Assembly: GCF_005435165.1 (NCBI RefSeq)
Contig: NZ_SGUC01000001.1
Coordinates: 62,001 to 126,000, forward strand
Length of the DNA stretch: 64,000 bases
Reading direction: 5' to 3'
DNA from: Halorubrum sp. GN11_10-6_MGM
GTDB lineage: Archaea; Halobacteriota; Halobacteria; Halobacteriales; Haloferacaceae
This document shows, piece after piece, positions 25,983 through 36,598 of the stretch. Under the pieces are notes generated by a model that was not told the origin of the DNA, made no database searches, and saw nothing but the letters and a program-made list of their open reading frames with translations. The first letter of the stretch is position 1. Every line of letters begins with the position of its first letter. Both the position numbers and the translations under genes were made by a program.

Positions 25983-26005
25983 CTCAGGGCCGCCAGCGGT
26001 CGGGG
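25983..26005. repeat. Left copy of the 23-bp direct repeat around nrdBA
   Basis: Begins CTCAGGGCCGCCAGCG and ends TCGGGG. The same 23 bases with one change occur in the same orientation at 29188-29210. In the minus-strand frame this copy still reads AGPDRWRP-stop, matching the DPERWRP-stop end of the membrane protein gene at the right copy, so it looks like a displaced gene 3' end. Confidence 0.8.
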
Positions 26006-26030
26006 CCGGCGACTCGACTACGAGTAGCGA

Positions 26031-27719
26031 TCAGCTCTCACAGGCCCGACAGTCGAGGATGTCTCGACTGAATTTCTGTGCGGCGTTCACGCTGTGCTGA
26101 TAGTAGAGGCTCTTGACTCCCTTCTTCCAAGCCTCTATGTAGAGCTGATTGATCTCCTTGACGCTCACTTCGCTCGGGTCGATCGAGACGTTCACGCTCT
26201 GTGCCTGGTCGATGTGTTTCTGTCTCTGTGCCGCCTGATTTATGATCGCCATCTGCGGGATCTCCGCGAAGGTCTTGAACACGTCCTTCTCTTCGTCAGT
26301 CAGACAGTCGAGATGTTGGACGCTCCCGTCTTTGTTCGCGATGCTGTCCCAGACTTCGCGGGTGTCTTTGCCCCGCTCCGCCAGTCTCGCCTGAAGGAAC
26401 CTGTTCTTCTGCGTCGACTTCAGCTTCGCCCCGTCTCGCACGAAGTAGTTCGATTTCAGCGGCTCGATGCTCGGACTGACCTGACCCAGAATGACGCTGC
26501 TCGATTTCGTCGGCGCCACGCTCATCGTCGTCGCGTTCCGCCTGCCGTACCCCTCGAGAACCTCCGGCTCCCCGAACTCGTCGGCGAGCGCCTCGCTCGC
26601 CTCGTAGCTCCGCTCTTTGATCGTCCGGAACAGCTCTTCGTTCTTCTCCATCGCCTCCATGCTGTCGAAGGGGATCATGTTGCTCTGGAGGTAGCTGTGC
26701 CACCCGAGGACGCCGATCCCTATCGCCCTGTGTCGCTTCGCGAACCGCACGGCCCGCTCCATGAACCGGACGCCCTCCGTGCGCTGGATGAACTCCTCCA
26801 TCACCGCGTCGAGGAACCGCGTCAGCGTCTCCACCGCGTCGGTGTCCTTCCACTCGTCGTAGTGGAGCGCGTTCATGCTCGAGAGACAGCAGACGAAGCT
26901 CTCGTCGGCCGTGGCCGGCAGCGCGATCTCGGTGCACAGGTTGGACGCGTTTATCTGGTACCCCTTGTCCTTGTACACCTGTGGCTTCCCCTCGTTCATG
27001 TTACCCCGGAAGATGATGTACGGGACGCCGATGTTGATCCGGGTCTCGATGATGTCCGCCCAGGTCTCTCGCTTCTCTTCGTCGCCGTCGATCATCGCCT
27101 GAAACCAGTCGTCGCCGATGATGACGCCGTAGTAGATATCCTGAACCGGATCGCCTTCGGTCTTGATGTTGAGCCACTCCTCTAAGTCGTCGTGTTCGAC
27201 GTCGATGTAGCCCGCGAACTGCCCCCGACGGGTTTCGCCCTGACTGATGACGTTGATGATCGTATCGAACAGCTCCGTGAAGCTGTAGCTCCCGTTGCTC
27301 TTGCCGTTGTTCGTTATCGGACTGCCCCGCGGCCGCAGCTCGCCGAAGTACCCGCTCGTGCCCCCGCCCTGCTTGGTCATCTCGCCCACCTCGGCTTGGG
27401 TGTAGAGGATGCTCTCGATGTTGTCCTCCATGTAGCTGCCGAAGCAGCTGATAGGGAGGCCCCTGTCCAGTCCGAAGTTGGACCAGACCGGGCTCGCGAG
27501 ACTGTAGTAGCCGCGGCTCATGTACTCGTAGAACTTGTCCGCGAACCCCTCTTCGCCCAGAATCTCCTCGGCGCGCTCCGCTATCTGTCTGACTCTCTCC
27601 TCCGCGTCGACGCCGTCGATCAGGTATCCCTCTCTGAGAAACTCCCTGCTGTCCTCGTTCAGCCAATAGAACGGTTCGTCGTGTCGTTCCGCGACGCTGT
27701 CGAGTGCTGTTTGTGCCAT
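26031..27719 (-). CDS. nrdA: Class I ribonucleotide reductase large subunit
   Basis: A 562-residue catalytic subunit that reduces ribonucleotides to deoxyribonucleotides. It lacks the N-terminal ATP-cone domain, so overall-activity control by dATP is probably missing. Active-site residues are C92 (PISCFG), N260-C262-E264 (SNLCTEI), C277 in VCCLSS, the radical-relay pair Y539-Y540 (SLYYQHS) and a C-terminal cysteine pair C557/C560 (DCRACES). Most haloarchaea rely on a B12-dependent class II enzyme. The lower GC (about 47-60% in lines checked) marks it as acquired, possibly from a virus (inference). It follows nrdB by two bases. Confidence 0.94.
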   Translation of the reverse strand: MAQTALDSVAERHDEPFYWLNEDSREFLREGYLIDGVDAEERVRQIAERAEEILGEEGFADKFYEYMSRGYYSLASPVWSNFGLDRGLPISCFGSYMEDNIESILYTQAEVGEMTKQGGGTSGYFGELRPRGSPITNNGKSNGSYSFTELFDTIINVISQGETRRGQFAGYIDVEHDDLEEWLNIKTEGDPVQDIYYGVIIGDDWFQAMIDGDEEKRETWADIIETRINIGVPYIIFRGNMNEGKPQVYKDKGYQINASNLCTEIALPATADESFVCCLSSMNALHYDEWKDTDAVETLTRFLDAVMEEFIQRTEGVRFMERAVRFAKRHRAIGIGVLGWHSYLQSNMIPFDSMEAMEKNEELFRTIKERSYEASEALADEFGEPEVLEGYGRRNATTMSVAPTKSSSVILGQVSPSIEPLKSNYFVRDGAKLKSTQKNRFLQARLAERGKDTREVWDSIANKDGSVQHLDCLTDEEKDVFKTFAEIPQMAIINQAAQRQKHIDQAQSVNVSIDPSEVSVKEINQLYIEAWKKGVKSLYYQHSVNAAQKFSRDILDCRACES

Positions 27720-27721
27720 TG

Positions 27722-28750
27722 TTAGAACATGTCCTCGGCGGTAACGCTCTGCGTGTGTTTGTTGTACGTGGTCGACCGCTTGCTGAAGAAGTCGTTATCC
27801 TTCGTCATCATGATGTCCTCGTCGAACCAGCGCGTCTCTTCGAGCAGGTCGTCGTCCGTCTCGAATATCGGTTCCACGCCGACGTTTTCGAGACTCCGAT
27901 TGAACCGGTCCCGCAGGAACGCGTCGACGTGCGCCCGGGGAAGGAACTCCAGTTCGCCGTCAGCGAATATCCAGTCCAGGATCTCCGTCTCCGCCTCGTA
28001 GGCGCGCTGACAGGCATCCTGAACCTCTTCCTCGAAACCGTCATCGAAGAGGTCCGGGTTCTCCGCTCTGATCGTCTCCACCAGCTCGACCCCGAACAGC
28101 CCGTGTATCTGCTCTTCCTTGCTGGTCGCTTCGACGGCGTTCGCTATCCCCGTGAACTTCTTTTCGTGCTTGTCGAAGCTCGTCATGATGAGGAACTGGC
28201 TGAACAGCGACACGTGTTCGACGAACGTGCTGAACAGCAGGATGCTCATCACGTACTCCCGTTCGTCGTCGCTCTCGCTCTTCTCCAGATACTCGTCGAG
28301 ATACTCGATCCGCTCTTCGATCGCCGGCTCCGCAGTCACCTGTTCGAAATCGTCCGTGATTCCTAAGACGTCGAGCAGATGACTGTAGGCGTCCATGTGC
28401 CGCACTTCGCTTTCCGCGAAGGTCATACCCACGTTCCCGACCTCGGCTTTGGGCATCTCCTCGTAGATGTCCGACCAGAACGTCTTCACCTGCACCTCGA
28501 TCTGCGCGATAGCCAGCATCGTCCGCTTGATGACGGTCTGCTCGGCGGGAGTCGTGTTGACCTTGAAGTCTTGGACGTCTCCGTCGAAGTTGAACTCCGT
28601 GTGTACCCAGTAGCTGTTCCGGATCGCCTCGACGTAGTCGAGGAACTCGCTGTACTCGTAGGGCTTCAGCTGTGTTCTCTCCGAGAAGATGTCCGTCTCT
28701 GCCTCTGTTCCCGTACTCGCGTTCGTCTTTGCGTTTTCGCTTTCACTCAT
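27722..28750 (-). CDS. nrdB: Class I ribonucleotide reductase small (radical) subunit
   Basis: A 342-residue ferritin-like R2 protein that stores the radical used by NrdA. Metal ligands are E85 (QIEVQV), E115 and H118 (ESEVRHMDAY), E178 (FVEHVS), E213 and H216 (KEEQIHG). The radical tyrosine Y122 is present, so a tyrosyl-radical enzyme is expected. Glu instead of Asp as first ligand is seen in some phage and bacterial R2 groups. It is first in the nrdB-nrdA operon. The promoter is probably at 28911-28918, leaving a leader of about 135 bases. Confidence 0.94.
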   Translation of the reverse strand: MSESENAKTNASTGTEAETDIFSERTQLKPYEYSEFLDYVEAIRNSYWVHTEFNFDGDVQDFKVNTTPAEQTVIKRTMLAIAQIEVQVKTFWSDIYEEMPKAEVGNVGMTFAESEVRHMDAYSHLLDVLGITDDFEQVTAEPAIEERIEYLDEYLEKSESDDEREYVMSILLFSTFVEHVSLFSQFLIMTSFDKHEKKFTGIANAVEATSKEEQIHGLFGVELVETIRAENPDLFDDGFEEEVQDACQRAYEAETEILDWIFADGELEFLPRAHVDAFLRDRFNRSLENVGVEPIFETDDDLLEETRWFDEDIMMTKDNDFFSKRSTTYNKHTQSVTAEDMF

Positions 28751-29187
28751 CGTTGGTCAGCTCGAACGTGACCGATCGCTTGGATCGCCGCTGCCACTGT
28801 TTCGCATCAGTCCAGTGAGTCCGGCCGCAGTCGTGTCGCTCGGGAGACGGTCTTACAGCGTAGTGCGAGTGTAGCCGTGTGAACCGTATCGGACCACACA
28901 GACTCCACTGGTATAAGTATTACCAACAAAGTTGTAGTATGGCAAATTCACTTTCATAGCGGGGGTTCGGAGCCGTCCCTCCGATCCGCGAACGGACGGT
29001 TCCGAGGCGGGGGCTGAGCGGTGATCTCCGGTTACGAGTGGTCGCTACGGTGCCCAACTGACGGCGTCAAGCTCCACGCGGGTCCAATCGCGGGGGCTCA
29101 GTCGGGCGGTTCGGCGAGAAGCGCGAAGCCGATGAGCCGATCGGCGTCGAGCGATCGGGCGCGGAAAGGACGACGGCAGAGAATCCA
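28751..29187. other. 437-bp non-coding right arm of the nrdBA segment
   Basis: No gene is supported. It contains the nrdB promoter region near 28910 with an AT-rich run (GTATTACCAACAAAGTTG), and otherwise short frames without start signals or codon bias. It extends up to the right direct repeat at 29188. Confidence 0.55.
28909..28925 (-). promoter_or_regulatory. nrdB promoter with overlapping palindrome
   Basis: On the minus strand CTTATACC (28918-28911) is the best TATA match upstream of nrdB. It lies inside a perfect inverted repeat TGGTA-N7-TACCA (28909-28925). A dyad centred on the TATA element is a plausible repressor site. It does not match the NrdR box consensus that I know. Confidence 0.45.
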
Positions 29188-29210
29188 CTCAGGGCCGCCA
29201 GCGCTCGGGG
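29188..29210. repeat. Right copy of the 23-bp direct repeat around nrdBA
   Basis: 22 of 23 bases equal the copy at 25983-26005, in the same orientation. It coincides with the last seven codons and stop of the membrane-protein gene on the minus strand. The two copies start 3,205 bp apart and enclose nrdB-nrdA plus its non-coding arm. Confidence 0.8.
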
Positions 29211-29782
29211 TCGACCGCCCAGAGGAGGGCGACGGCGACCGCGCCGCCGACCCCGCCGGCGGCGAGCGAGAGGGGATTAGACGCTCCCAGCGCCAGCGCG
29301 ACGAGGAGCAGGATCGATCCCGCAAGGAGGACTGGGGTGTCCTCGGTGACCGTCGCCTGAACCACCGGCGCGACGGCGCTACCGACGACCGCGCCGGCGA
29401 CGATCCGGGGAGAAAATTCGGAGAGGAGCGCCGTCCGTGCCGCCGGGTTCGTCACCGTTTCGGGAACGGATTCGGGCGCAAGAAAGAGACCAGCGCCGAA
29501 CGCGAGCGCGGCCACGATGCTGAGTGCGGGCGCGACCAGCGCGGCGCGGGCGGAGGCGTCGGTGCCGCCCGCGGCGGCCGTACCGCCGACGAGCAGGACC
29601 GAACCGACCGCGAGGAGCGCGGGAGTGGCGAGCAGCGAGACGGGCGAGGGGGTAACGAACGCGATTCCGTCGGGCGCGGACGACGAGGGCACGAGTCCGA
29701 TGGAGACCGTTCCGGCGAGAGCGATCGCGGCAACGCCGACGACGAGGAGGGCCGATCCGAGGAGACGACTGCGGAGTGCCAT
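29189..29782 (-). CDS. Polytopic membrane protein of unknown function
   Basis: A 197-residue hydrophobic protein with about five or six membrane segments (for example LGSALLVVGVAAIALAG, LLAVGSVLLVGG, LVAPALSIVAALAFGAGLF, VLLAGSILLLVALALG). It ends DPERWRP, and these last codons form the right-hand direct repeat. No enzymatic motif is visible. It was probably next to the SPFH gene before the nrdBA segment entered (inference from the repeat), so the two may be functional partners. Confidence 0.7.
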   Translation of the reverse strand: MALRSRLLGSALLVVGVAAIALAGTVSIGLVPSSSAPDGIAFVTPSPVSLLATPALLAVGSVLLVGGTAAAGGTDASARAALVAPALSIVAALAFGAGLFLAPESVPETVTNPAARTALLSEFSPRIVAGAVVGSAVAPVVQATVTEDTPVLLAGSILLLVALALGASNPLSLAAGGVGGAVAVALLWAVDPERWRP

Positions 29783-29856
29783 GGGCGGTCGGACGCGTTC
29801 CGATCACAAAACGATCGCGGGACGGAGTGGGGTGAGGTGTCCCGGAGCGGCCGCCC

Positions 29857-30387
29857 TCACACCGTGATTCCGGCGCGCTGGCCGCCGATTGTGACGATCA
29901 CGCGCTCCGGCGGCCCGCGCTCGTCGGTGAGCCGGAGGAGGAGCGTCTTCACGACCGGGTCGTCGGTCTCGATCTCGCCGCGGACGCCGGCCTGATCGAC
30001 GGCGATCCGGAGCGAGTGGTCGCCGGTGCGGCTGACCCCGCCGAGGCGGAGTTCGACCTCGGGCGCGGTGAGCCGCTGGGCGATCACGAGGATCGCATCG
30101 CCGCCGTCGTCGACGAAGTCGGTGCGCTCGACGAACTCGCGGGACTCGGTCGCGTCGGGCTTGAGCGCGCCCAGGGCCGACGCGGCCGATTGGAAGGAGG
30201 CCGCGTGCGTCAGTAGCTCCTCGGGGCGCGCGAGGACGCTGCGCGCGTCGACCATCGGATTGCCGTCGACGTACCGGCTCCGCACGCCGAGATCGCGCGG
30301 GGTCGAGGCGGCGACGTCGTGGAGGCGGTCGACGCACCCGGCGGTGGCGAGTGCGAGCGCGCCGGCGACCACCGCGCGACGGTACAC
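29857..30387 (-). CDS. Predicted secreted lipoprotein
   Basis: A 176-residue protein. From GTG 30387 it begins VYRRAVVAGALALATAGC, an Arg pair, hydrophobic core and lipobox (ATAGC), so the Cys would be lipid-modified on the outside of the membrane; the paired arginines hint at Tat export. The mature part is hydrophilic with no family I recognise. TTTTTAC about 26 bases upstream supports this start over a longer one at 30429. Confidence 0.65.
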   Translation of the reverse strand: MYRRAVVAGALALATAGCVDRLHDVAASTPRDLGVRSRYVDGNPMVDARSVLARPEELLTHAASFQSAASALGALKPDATESREFVERTDFVDDGGDAILVIAQRLTAPEVELRLGGVSRTGDHSLRIAVDQAGVRGEIETDDPVVKTLLLRLTDERGPPERVIVTIGGQRAGITV

Positions 30388-30457
30388 GGCCTCGACTGTG
30401 ACGCACCGACGTAAAAACCCCGCCGTCACGGTGACGCGGACTGAGAATCGGAGCGGC

Positions 30458-30493
30458 GGTCGCGGTGCGGGCGACGGTCGCGGTGCGGGCGAC
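30458..30493. repeat. Two tandem copies of an 18-bp unit
   Basis: GGTCGCGGTGCGGGCGAC occurs twice in perfect tandem (30458-30475 and 30476-30493) in the spacer between uvrB and the lipoprotein gene. It probably reflects simple slippage. Confidence 0.8.
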
Positions 30494-30513
30494 GGCGCCG
30501 GGACCCCCGGCCG

Positions 30514-32568
<2,055 letters not shown>

Positions 32569-32639
32569 GATACCCGTCGTTGGGCGGCGAGACACTTGAG
32601 CGGCGCGGCGCGCGCGGGGTTCGTCGGTGACCCCGGCGA

Positions 32640-32867
32640 TCAGTCGGCCGGCGTCTCCCGCCGTCGCCGGTGGTCGACGAGGGTCGCGATCGAACCGAGG
32701 AGCGCCAGCGTCGTCCCGGCGGCGCCGAACGCGTGGTACGGGTTCGCGAGGTCGGCGATCGGCAGCATCATCGCCAGCGTGAACGCGGACCCGAACAGGC
32801 AGATTGCCGCCGCTCGGAGGTCCGGGTCGTAGTGTTCCCAGAGGCGGGAGAGGAGGGCTGTCAGCAT
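32640..32867 (-). CDS. Small two-helix membrane protein
   Basis: A 75-residue protein with two hydrophobic segments ([19 protein letters not shown] and [19 protein letters not shown]) and a basic C-terminus ([11 protein letters not shown]). ATG 32867 is preceded by a CATATTA element about 27 bases upstream. Function is unknown. Confidence 0.65.
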   Translation of the reverse strand: MLTALLSRLWEHYDPDLRAAAICLFGSAFTLAMMLPIADLANPYHAFGAAGTTLALLGSIATLVDHRRRRETPAD

Positions 32868-32981
32868 GCCGCGGGCTGCTCGCGGGGCGGTAATATGTCT
32901 TCGGGTCGACCGGGGTCGGCGGAAATCCTCGTCCTCGCCTGACCCGCCGGCCGCGGCGGGAGAAGACTGACAACCGGTGCG

Positions 32982-33404
32982 GTGGAACGCCCGGGAGTGT
33001 TCCCCGCCCTCACGCCCGGCGTCGCGGTCGGCGCGGCCCTCGTGCTGTTCGTCTGGATCGCCTCCGGCGTCTGGGTCAACTTCGACTCGCGTGCTCGCGG
33101 CAGCCGCCACCCCACGATTTGGGGCATTCTCACGCCGCTTTCGGGATTCGTGCTGTTCTATTACCTCCTGTGGTGGCGTCGCGGGCGCCCCCGCGAGTGG
33201 CCGCCGGGACGAGTGGAGCGGGCCACGGCGGTCGTCGTCGTCGCCGGACTCGGCGGGCTGCTCGTCGGAAGTCTCGTGTCGCCGCCCGACCCGGCTTCAC
33301 AGCTGACCACGTGGCCGATCGCGTTCGCCGGCTGTCTCCCCGTCGCGTACTGGGGGGTTCGGAAGAGATTCGGCGCGGAAGACTCCGAGTCCGACGTTCA
33401 GTAA
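32982..33404 (+). CDS. Small polytopic membrane protein
   Basis: A 140-residue protein with about four hydrophobic stretches ([62 protein letters not shown]) and an acidic tail. The GTG at 32982 gives the longest plausible start; a second GTG at 32997 is possible. There is no recognised family and no clear promoter. Confidence 0.6.
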   Translation: MERPGVFPALTPGVAVGAALVLFVWIASGVWVNFDSRARGSRHPTIWGILTPLSGFVLFYYLLWWRRGRPREWPPGRVERATAVVVVAGLGGLLVGSLVSPPDPASQLTTWPIAFAGCLPVAYWGVRKRFGAEDSESDVQ

Positions 33405-33452
33405 AGTCCGCAGCGATCGGCGCGGTGACGAGCACCACCGAATCCCCGCACG

Positions 33453-33523
33453 GCGACCGCACCTCACGCCCCCCCAGCCTCGCCGCTCACGCCCTAGCGG
33501 GCGTTCGCGGCGTCCCTCGCGCG
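33453..33523 (+). repeat. Dispersed palindromic repeat element, copy 1
   Basis: A 35-bp block (33453-33487, beginning GCGACCGCACCTCACGCC) is followed by a small hairpin (ACGCCC-TAGC-GGGCGT) and then TCCCTCGCGCG. The block recurs inverted at 58775-58809 with two differences, again followed by a hairpin and the same TCCCTCGCGCG end. Both copies are intergenic. Confidence 0.75.
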
Positions 33524-33652
33524 TGCGACTCGCGGCCTCAGGCCGCTCGTCGGCACGCGCCACCGCATTTTCATCGTTTCGCGTGTCCGCATCGACGACC
33601 CCGCCGCTCGCCGGACGAAAACGTTTCCCCCTATCCCCGCGACGCTCTCGGT

Positions 33653-34543
33653 ATGCGCATCGCCGTCCCCAACAAGGGTCGTCTACACGAGCCGACGCTC
33701 TCGCTCTTAGAGCGCGCCGGGCTCCACGTCGAGGAGACCGCCGACCGCCAGCTGTACGCCGACACCGTCGACGAGGACGTGACGGTGCTGTTCGCGCGGG
33801 CGGCCGACATCCCCGAGTACGTCCGCGACGGCGCCGCGGACCTCGGCGTCACCGGCCTCGATCAGGCGGCCGAGTCCGGCGGCGTCGCCGACGACGCGAG
33901 CGCGGCCGCCGGCGACGACCTCGTCGACCTGCTCGATCTGGGGTACGGCTCCTGTAAACTCGTCCTCGCCGCGCCGGAGGACGGCGGGATCGAGGCCGTC
34001 GAGGACCTCGCCGGGAAGACGATCGCCACCGAGTTCCCGAACGTCACCCGCGACTACCTCGACCGCGTGGGGGTCGACGCCGACGTGGTCACCGTGACGG
34101 GCGCGACGGAGCTGACCCCCCACGTCGACATGGCCGACGCCATCGTCGACATCACCTCGACGGGGACGACGCTGAAGGTGAACCGACTGGCGGTGATCGA
34201 CGACGTGCTCGCCTCCTCGGTCCGGCTGTTCGCCCGTCCCGACGTCGTCGGCGACCCGAAGGTCGAGCAGGTGGTGACGGCCTTCGAGTCCGTGCTCGCG
34301 GCGGACGGCCGCCGCTACCTGATGATGAACGCGCCGACGGCGCGGCTCGACGACGTGAAGGACGTGATCCCCGGGCTCGGCGGGCCGACCGTGATGGACG
34401 TCGAGGCCGACGAGAACGGCAACGGGATGGTCGCGGTCCACGCCGTCGTCGACGAGCGCGACGTGTTCGAAACCATCTCCGAGCTGCGGTCGGTCGGCGC
34501 GACCGGCATCCTCGTCACGGAGATCGAACGCCTCGTGGAGTGA
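33653..34543 (+). CDS. hisG: ATP phosphoribosyltransferase, long form
   Basis: A 296-residue HisG that joins ATP and PRPP, the first step of histidine synthesis. [11 protein letters not shown] is the typical start, [13 protein letters not shown] the phosphate-binding region. The C-terminal ~75 residues ([40 protein letters not shown]) form the ACT/PII-like regulatory domain, so this is the long form that is inhibited by histidine without HisZ. It stands alone here. Confidence 0.95.
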   Translation: MRIAVPNKGRLHEPTLSLLERAGLHVEETADRQLYADTVDEDVTVLFARAADIPEYVRDGAADLGVTGLDQAAESGGVADDASAAAGDDLVDLLDLGYGSCKLVLAAPEDGGIEAVEDLAGKTIATEFPNVTRDYLDRVGVDADVVTVTGATELTPHVDMADAIVDITSTGTTLKVNRLAVIDDVLASSVRLFARPDVVGDPKVEQVVTAFESVLAADGRRYLMMNAPTARLDDVKDVIPGLGGPTVMDVEADENGNGMVAVHAVVDERDVFETISELRSVGATGILVTEIERLVE

Positions 34544-34550
34544 GGCCGAC

Positions 34551-34829
34551 TCACCGCGGTTCGGGACCGCCGTCGCGGACTTTATCATCGCCGATCAGGC
34601 TCTCCTTCTCGGCTCGCGAGAGCGATTTGATCGCGTACTCCCGCGACATCGCGGCCGACTTCGAGTCGAACGACTCGACGTGGCGCAGGGCGACGGGGGT
34701 CCGGCCGCGGGTGTACTTCGCGCCCTCGCCCGCGTCGTGTTCGGCGACGCGTCGCTCGACGTCGGTCGTATACCCGGTGTAGAGGGTGTCGTCGGCGCAC
34801 TCGATCACGTACACGTGGTGGTCGGCCAC
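34551..34829 (-). CDS. GIY-YIG nuclease-domain protein
   Basis: A 92-residue single-domain protein of the UPF0213/YhbQ type. It shows [20 protein letters not shown] (GIY-YIG core), [19 protein letters not shown] and [19 protein letters not shown] 34829 begins VADHHVYV. Such proteins are presumed nucleases, possibly in DNA repair; substrate unknown. It is convergent with hisG with only seven bases between the stops. Confidence 0.85.
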   Translation of the reverse strand: MADHHVYVIECADDTLYTGYTTDVERRVAEHDAGEGAKYTRGRTPVALRHVESFDSKSAAMSREYAIKSLSRAEKESLIGDDKVRDGGPEPR

Positions 34830-34938
34830 GGGGGTGCGTGCGAGCGCGAGCGCAAAATGTGTGCGGATGTGCCCGAGGCGGGGGCGAGACGGAGCAGCGG
34901 CTCTCCGTGCGCTCGGCATTCGAACGGCGTTTCGCCGG

Positions 34939-35091
34939 TCAGTCCCCGGTTCGAGTCCGCTCGCGAGACACCTCGGCGATGCCCGCGTTCGCGGAGCACT
35001 TCGGGCACGCGTTCAGGTCGCCGCGCTCGTCCGCGAAGACGCGCGCAAAGCGGTCCGAGACGTGCGACCCGCAGTGGTCACAGCGTGGCAT
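34939..35091 (-). CDS. Small two-CxxC zinc protein
   Basis: A 50-residue protein: [20 protein letters not shown], then [18 protein letters not shown]. Two CxxC pairs 25 residues apart should bind zinc. Similar short proteins are widespread in haloarchaea; function unknown to me. An in-frame start 45 bases upstream is less likely. The nearest TATA-like element (TATTAGTT, about 35140) is some 50 bases upstream. Confidence 0.75.
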   Translation of the reverse strand: MPRCDHCGSHVSDRFARVFADERGDLNACPKCSANAGIAEVSRERTRTGD

Positions 35092-35264
35092 GTGGTACCG
35101 ACGTGTACGTCGGCAAGATCGGTAGGAACTCGACAAACTAATACCCTTTCTCGGCCCCGTCGACTGCCGGTGTTCGCGGGTTTAAGCGGATCGGAGGCCC
35201 CCCGAGACGGCCGGGTCGATCGCGGCCGCCGAGCCGGGTCCGCGACCGCCGTGAACCGGGCCGC

Positions 35265-36032
35265 TCACTCGGCGCGCGCCGCGTCGACCGCGCGAGCGAT
35301 CAGCCCGGCCTGCGCCCCGGCGACGAAGCCGGCGTCCACGTTGACGGTCGCGAGCACGGAACACGACTGGAGCGCGCCCTCCAGCGCCGCGACGCCGTCG
35401 CCGCCGACGCCGTAGCCGGTCGAGACGGGGAGGGCGATCACGGGGGCGTCGACGAGCCCCGCGACGACGGTCGGCAGGGCGCCCTCGCGGCCCGCGGCGA
35501 CGACGACGGCGTCGGCCTCGCGGACCCGGTCGATCTGATCGAGGATTCGGTCGAGGTTCGCGACGCCGACGTCGTCGACCCGGTCGACCGTCGCGCCGAT
35601 CTCGCTGGCGACGACCGCCGCCTCGCCGGCGACCGGGGCGTCCGCGGTGCCGGCGGCCACGATCGCGACCGTGGCGTCGAGCGACGGCGGCTCGAAGTCG
35701 GCGGCGCGCGCGACCACCGTTCCCGTGCGGTCGTCGCGGTCGACCGTCGCGTCGGCGTCGAGGTCGCCGACCGCCGCCGCGACCGCCGACGCCGTCGCCC
35801 CGTCCGCGCGCGTCACCAGCGCCCGCCCCGTGGTCTCGACCGCCGTCGTCGCCAGCGCGGCGACCTCCGCGGGCGTCTTCCCCTCCGCGAGGATCGCCTC
35901 GGGTATCCCGCGTCGCCGCTCCCGGTCGGCGTCGAACCGCCCGGCGTCGGTGGTCGCGTAGCCCGCGAGCCGTGACTCCGCCTGCTCGACGCCGATCTCG
36001 CCCGCTTCGAGCGCCGCTAACGTCTCTCGCAT
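35265..36032 (-). CDS. larB: LarB, nickel-pincer cofactor biosynthesis carboxylase
   Basis: A 255-residue LarB homologue. The N-terminal helical part begins MRETLAALEAGEIGVEQAE. The C-terminal half (from about residue 120) is a PurE-like domain: AIVAAGTADAPVAGEAA, DAVVVAAGREGALPTVVAG, ALPVSTGYGVGGDG. LarB carboxylates and hydrolyses nicotinic acid adenine dinucleotide for the nickel-pincer cofactor of lactate racemase-type enzymes. larC, larE and larA are not in this window. Confidence 0.88.
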   Translation of the reverse strand: MRETLAALEAGEIGVEQAESRLAGYATTDAGRFDADRERRRGIPEAILAEGKTPAEVAALATTAVETTGRALVTRADGATASAVAAAVGDLDADATVDRDDRTGTVVARAADFEPPSLDATVAIVAAGTADAPVAGEAAVVASEIGATVDRVDDVGVANLDRILDQIDRVREADAVVVAAGREGALPTVVAGLVDAPVIALPVSTGYGVGGDGVAALEGALQSCSVLATVNVDAGFVAGAQAGLIARAVDAARAE

Positions 36033-36345
36033 GGGCAGTCGTGAGAGGCGAGCCGAGTCGTACCTGTCGGTTCGGCACGGCCGGCGCCGACCGCGACGCG
36101 GTCGCCGGCGCGCGCGACGCCGACCGGAGGCCCGAGCGCACCGGTGAGCGTCACGCGACGGTGCCGCCGCCCGAGCGAAGCGAGTGCGGGACGGGGTCGG
36201 AGCGCGTTCGGAACAGCGCGGCGACGTGAATCTCACAAGATTTATAAGTCACTATCTTCGCGGCCCCCCGCGAACCGGCGCCACGGCGCCCCTCGCGGTC
36301 GAATTCAGGAACTCTTATTAACCATCACCGGGTAGAGCCGGTCGC
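36033..36345. other. 313-bp spacer with two tandem promoters
   Basis: No gene is supported. A strong TATA (ATTTATAAG, about 36239-36247) lies 100 bases upstream of the histone-fold gene and a second (TCTTATTAA, 36313-36321) lies at the leaderless distance. Between them are inverted repeats (CGCGGCCCCCCGCG; GGCGCC-AC-GGCGCC). The left part next to larB shows only GC-rich sequence. Confidence 0.55.
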
Positions 36346-36513
36346 ATGGCAGACCTCATTGTCAAAGCGGCCGTCAAGGAAGCCCTGGACGACAAGAACG
36401 TCGCTTCGGACTTCTACGACGCGCTGGACGACGAAGTGGACGAGCTGCTCGAAGACGCCGCGCGCCGCGCCGAGGCTAACGACCGGAAGACGGTCCAGCC
36501 GCGCGACCTGTAA
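36346..36513 (+). CDS. Tiny histone-fold-like protein
   Basis: A 55-residue acidic protein (MADLIVKAAVKEALDDKNVA ... ANDRKTVQPRDL). The pattern of a short helix, a long central helix and the terminal RKTVQPRDL strand/loop is that of archaeal histone-fold proteins (compare 'R.TV...D' in histones), but it is only about one fold long. It probably dimerises; DNA binding is uncertain given its acidity. TATA 36313-36321 is about 28 bases before ATG 36346, and a T-rich tract follows the stop. Confidence 0.75.
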   Translation: MADLIVKAAVKEALDDKNVASDFYDALDDEVDELLEDAARRAEANDRKTVQPRDL

Positions 36514-36520
36514 GGCGGAC

Positions 36521-36543
36521 CCGTTTCCGTTCCGTTTTATTTC
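36521..36543 (+). terminator. T-rich terminator-like tract
   Basis: Directly after the histone-fold gene the plus strand has successive T clusters (GTTTCCGTTCCGTTTTATTT), the usual form of archaeal termination without a stem. Confidence 0.45.
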
Positions 36544-36598
36544 CGCGTTACCCGCCGAGCGGCGGCGCTGTCGGCCACCTCCGTCTCTTCCGGCGGTG

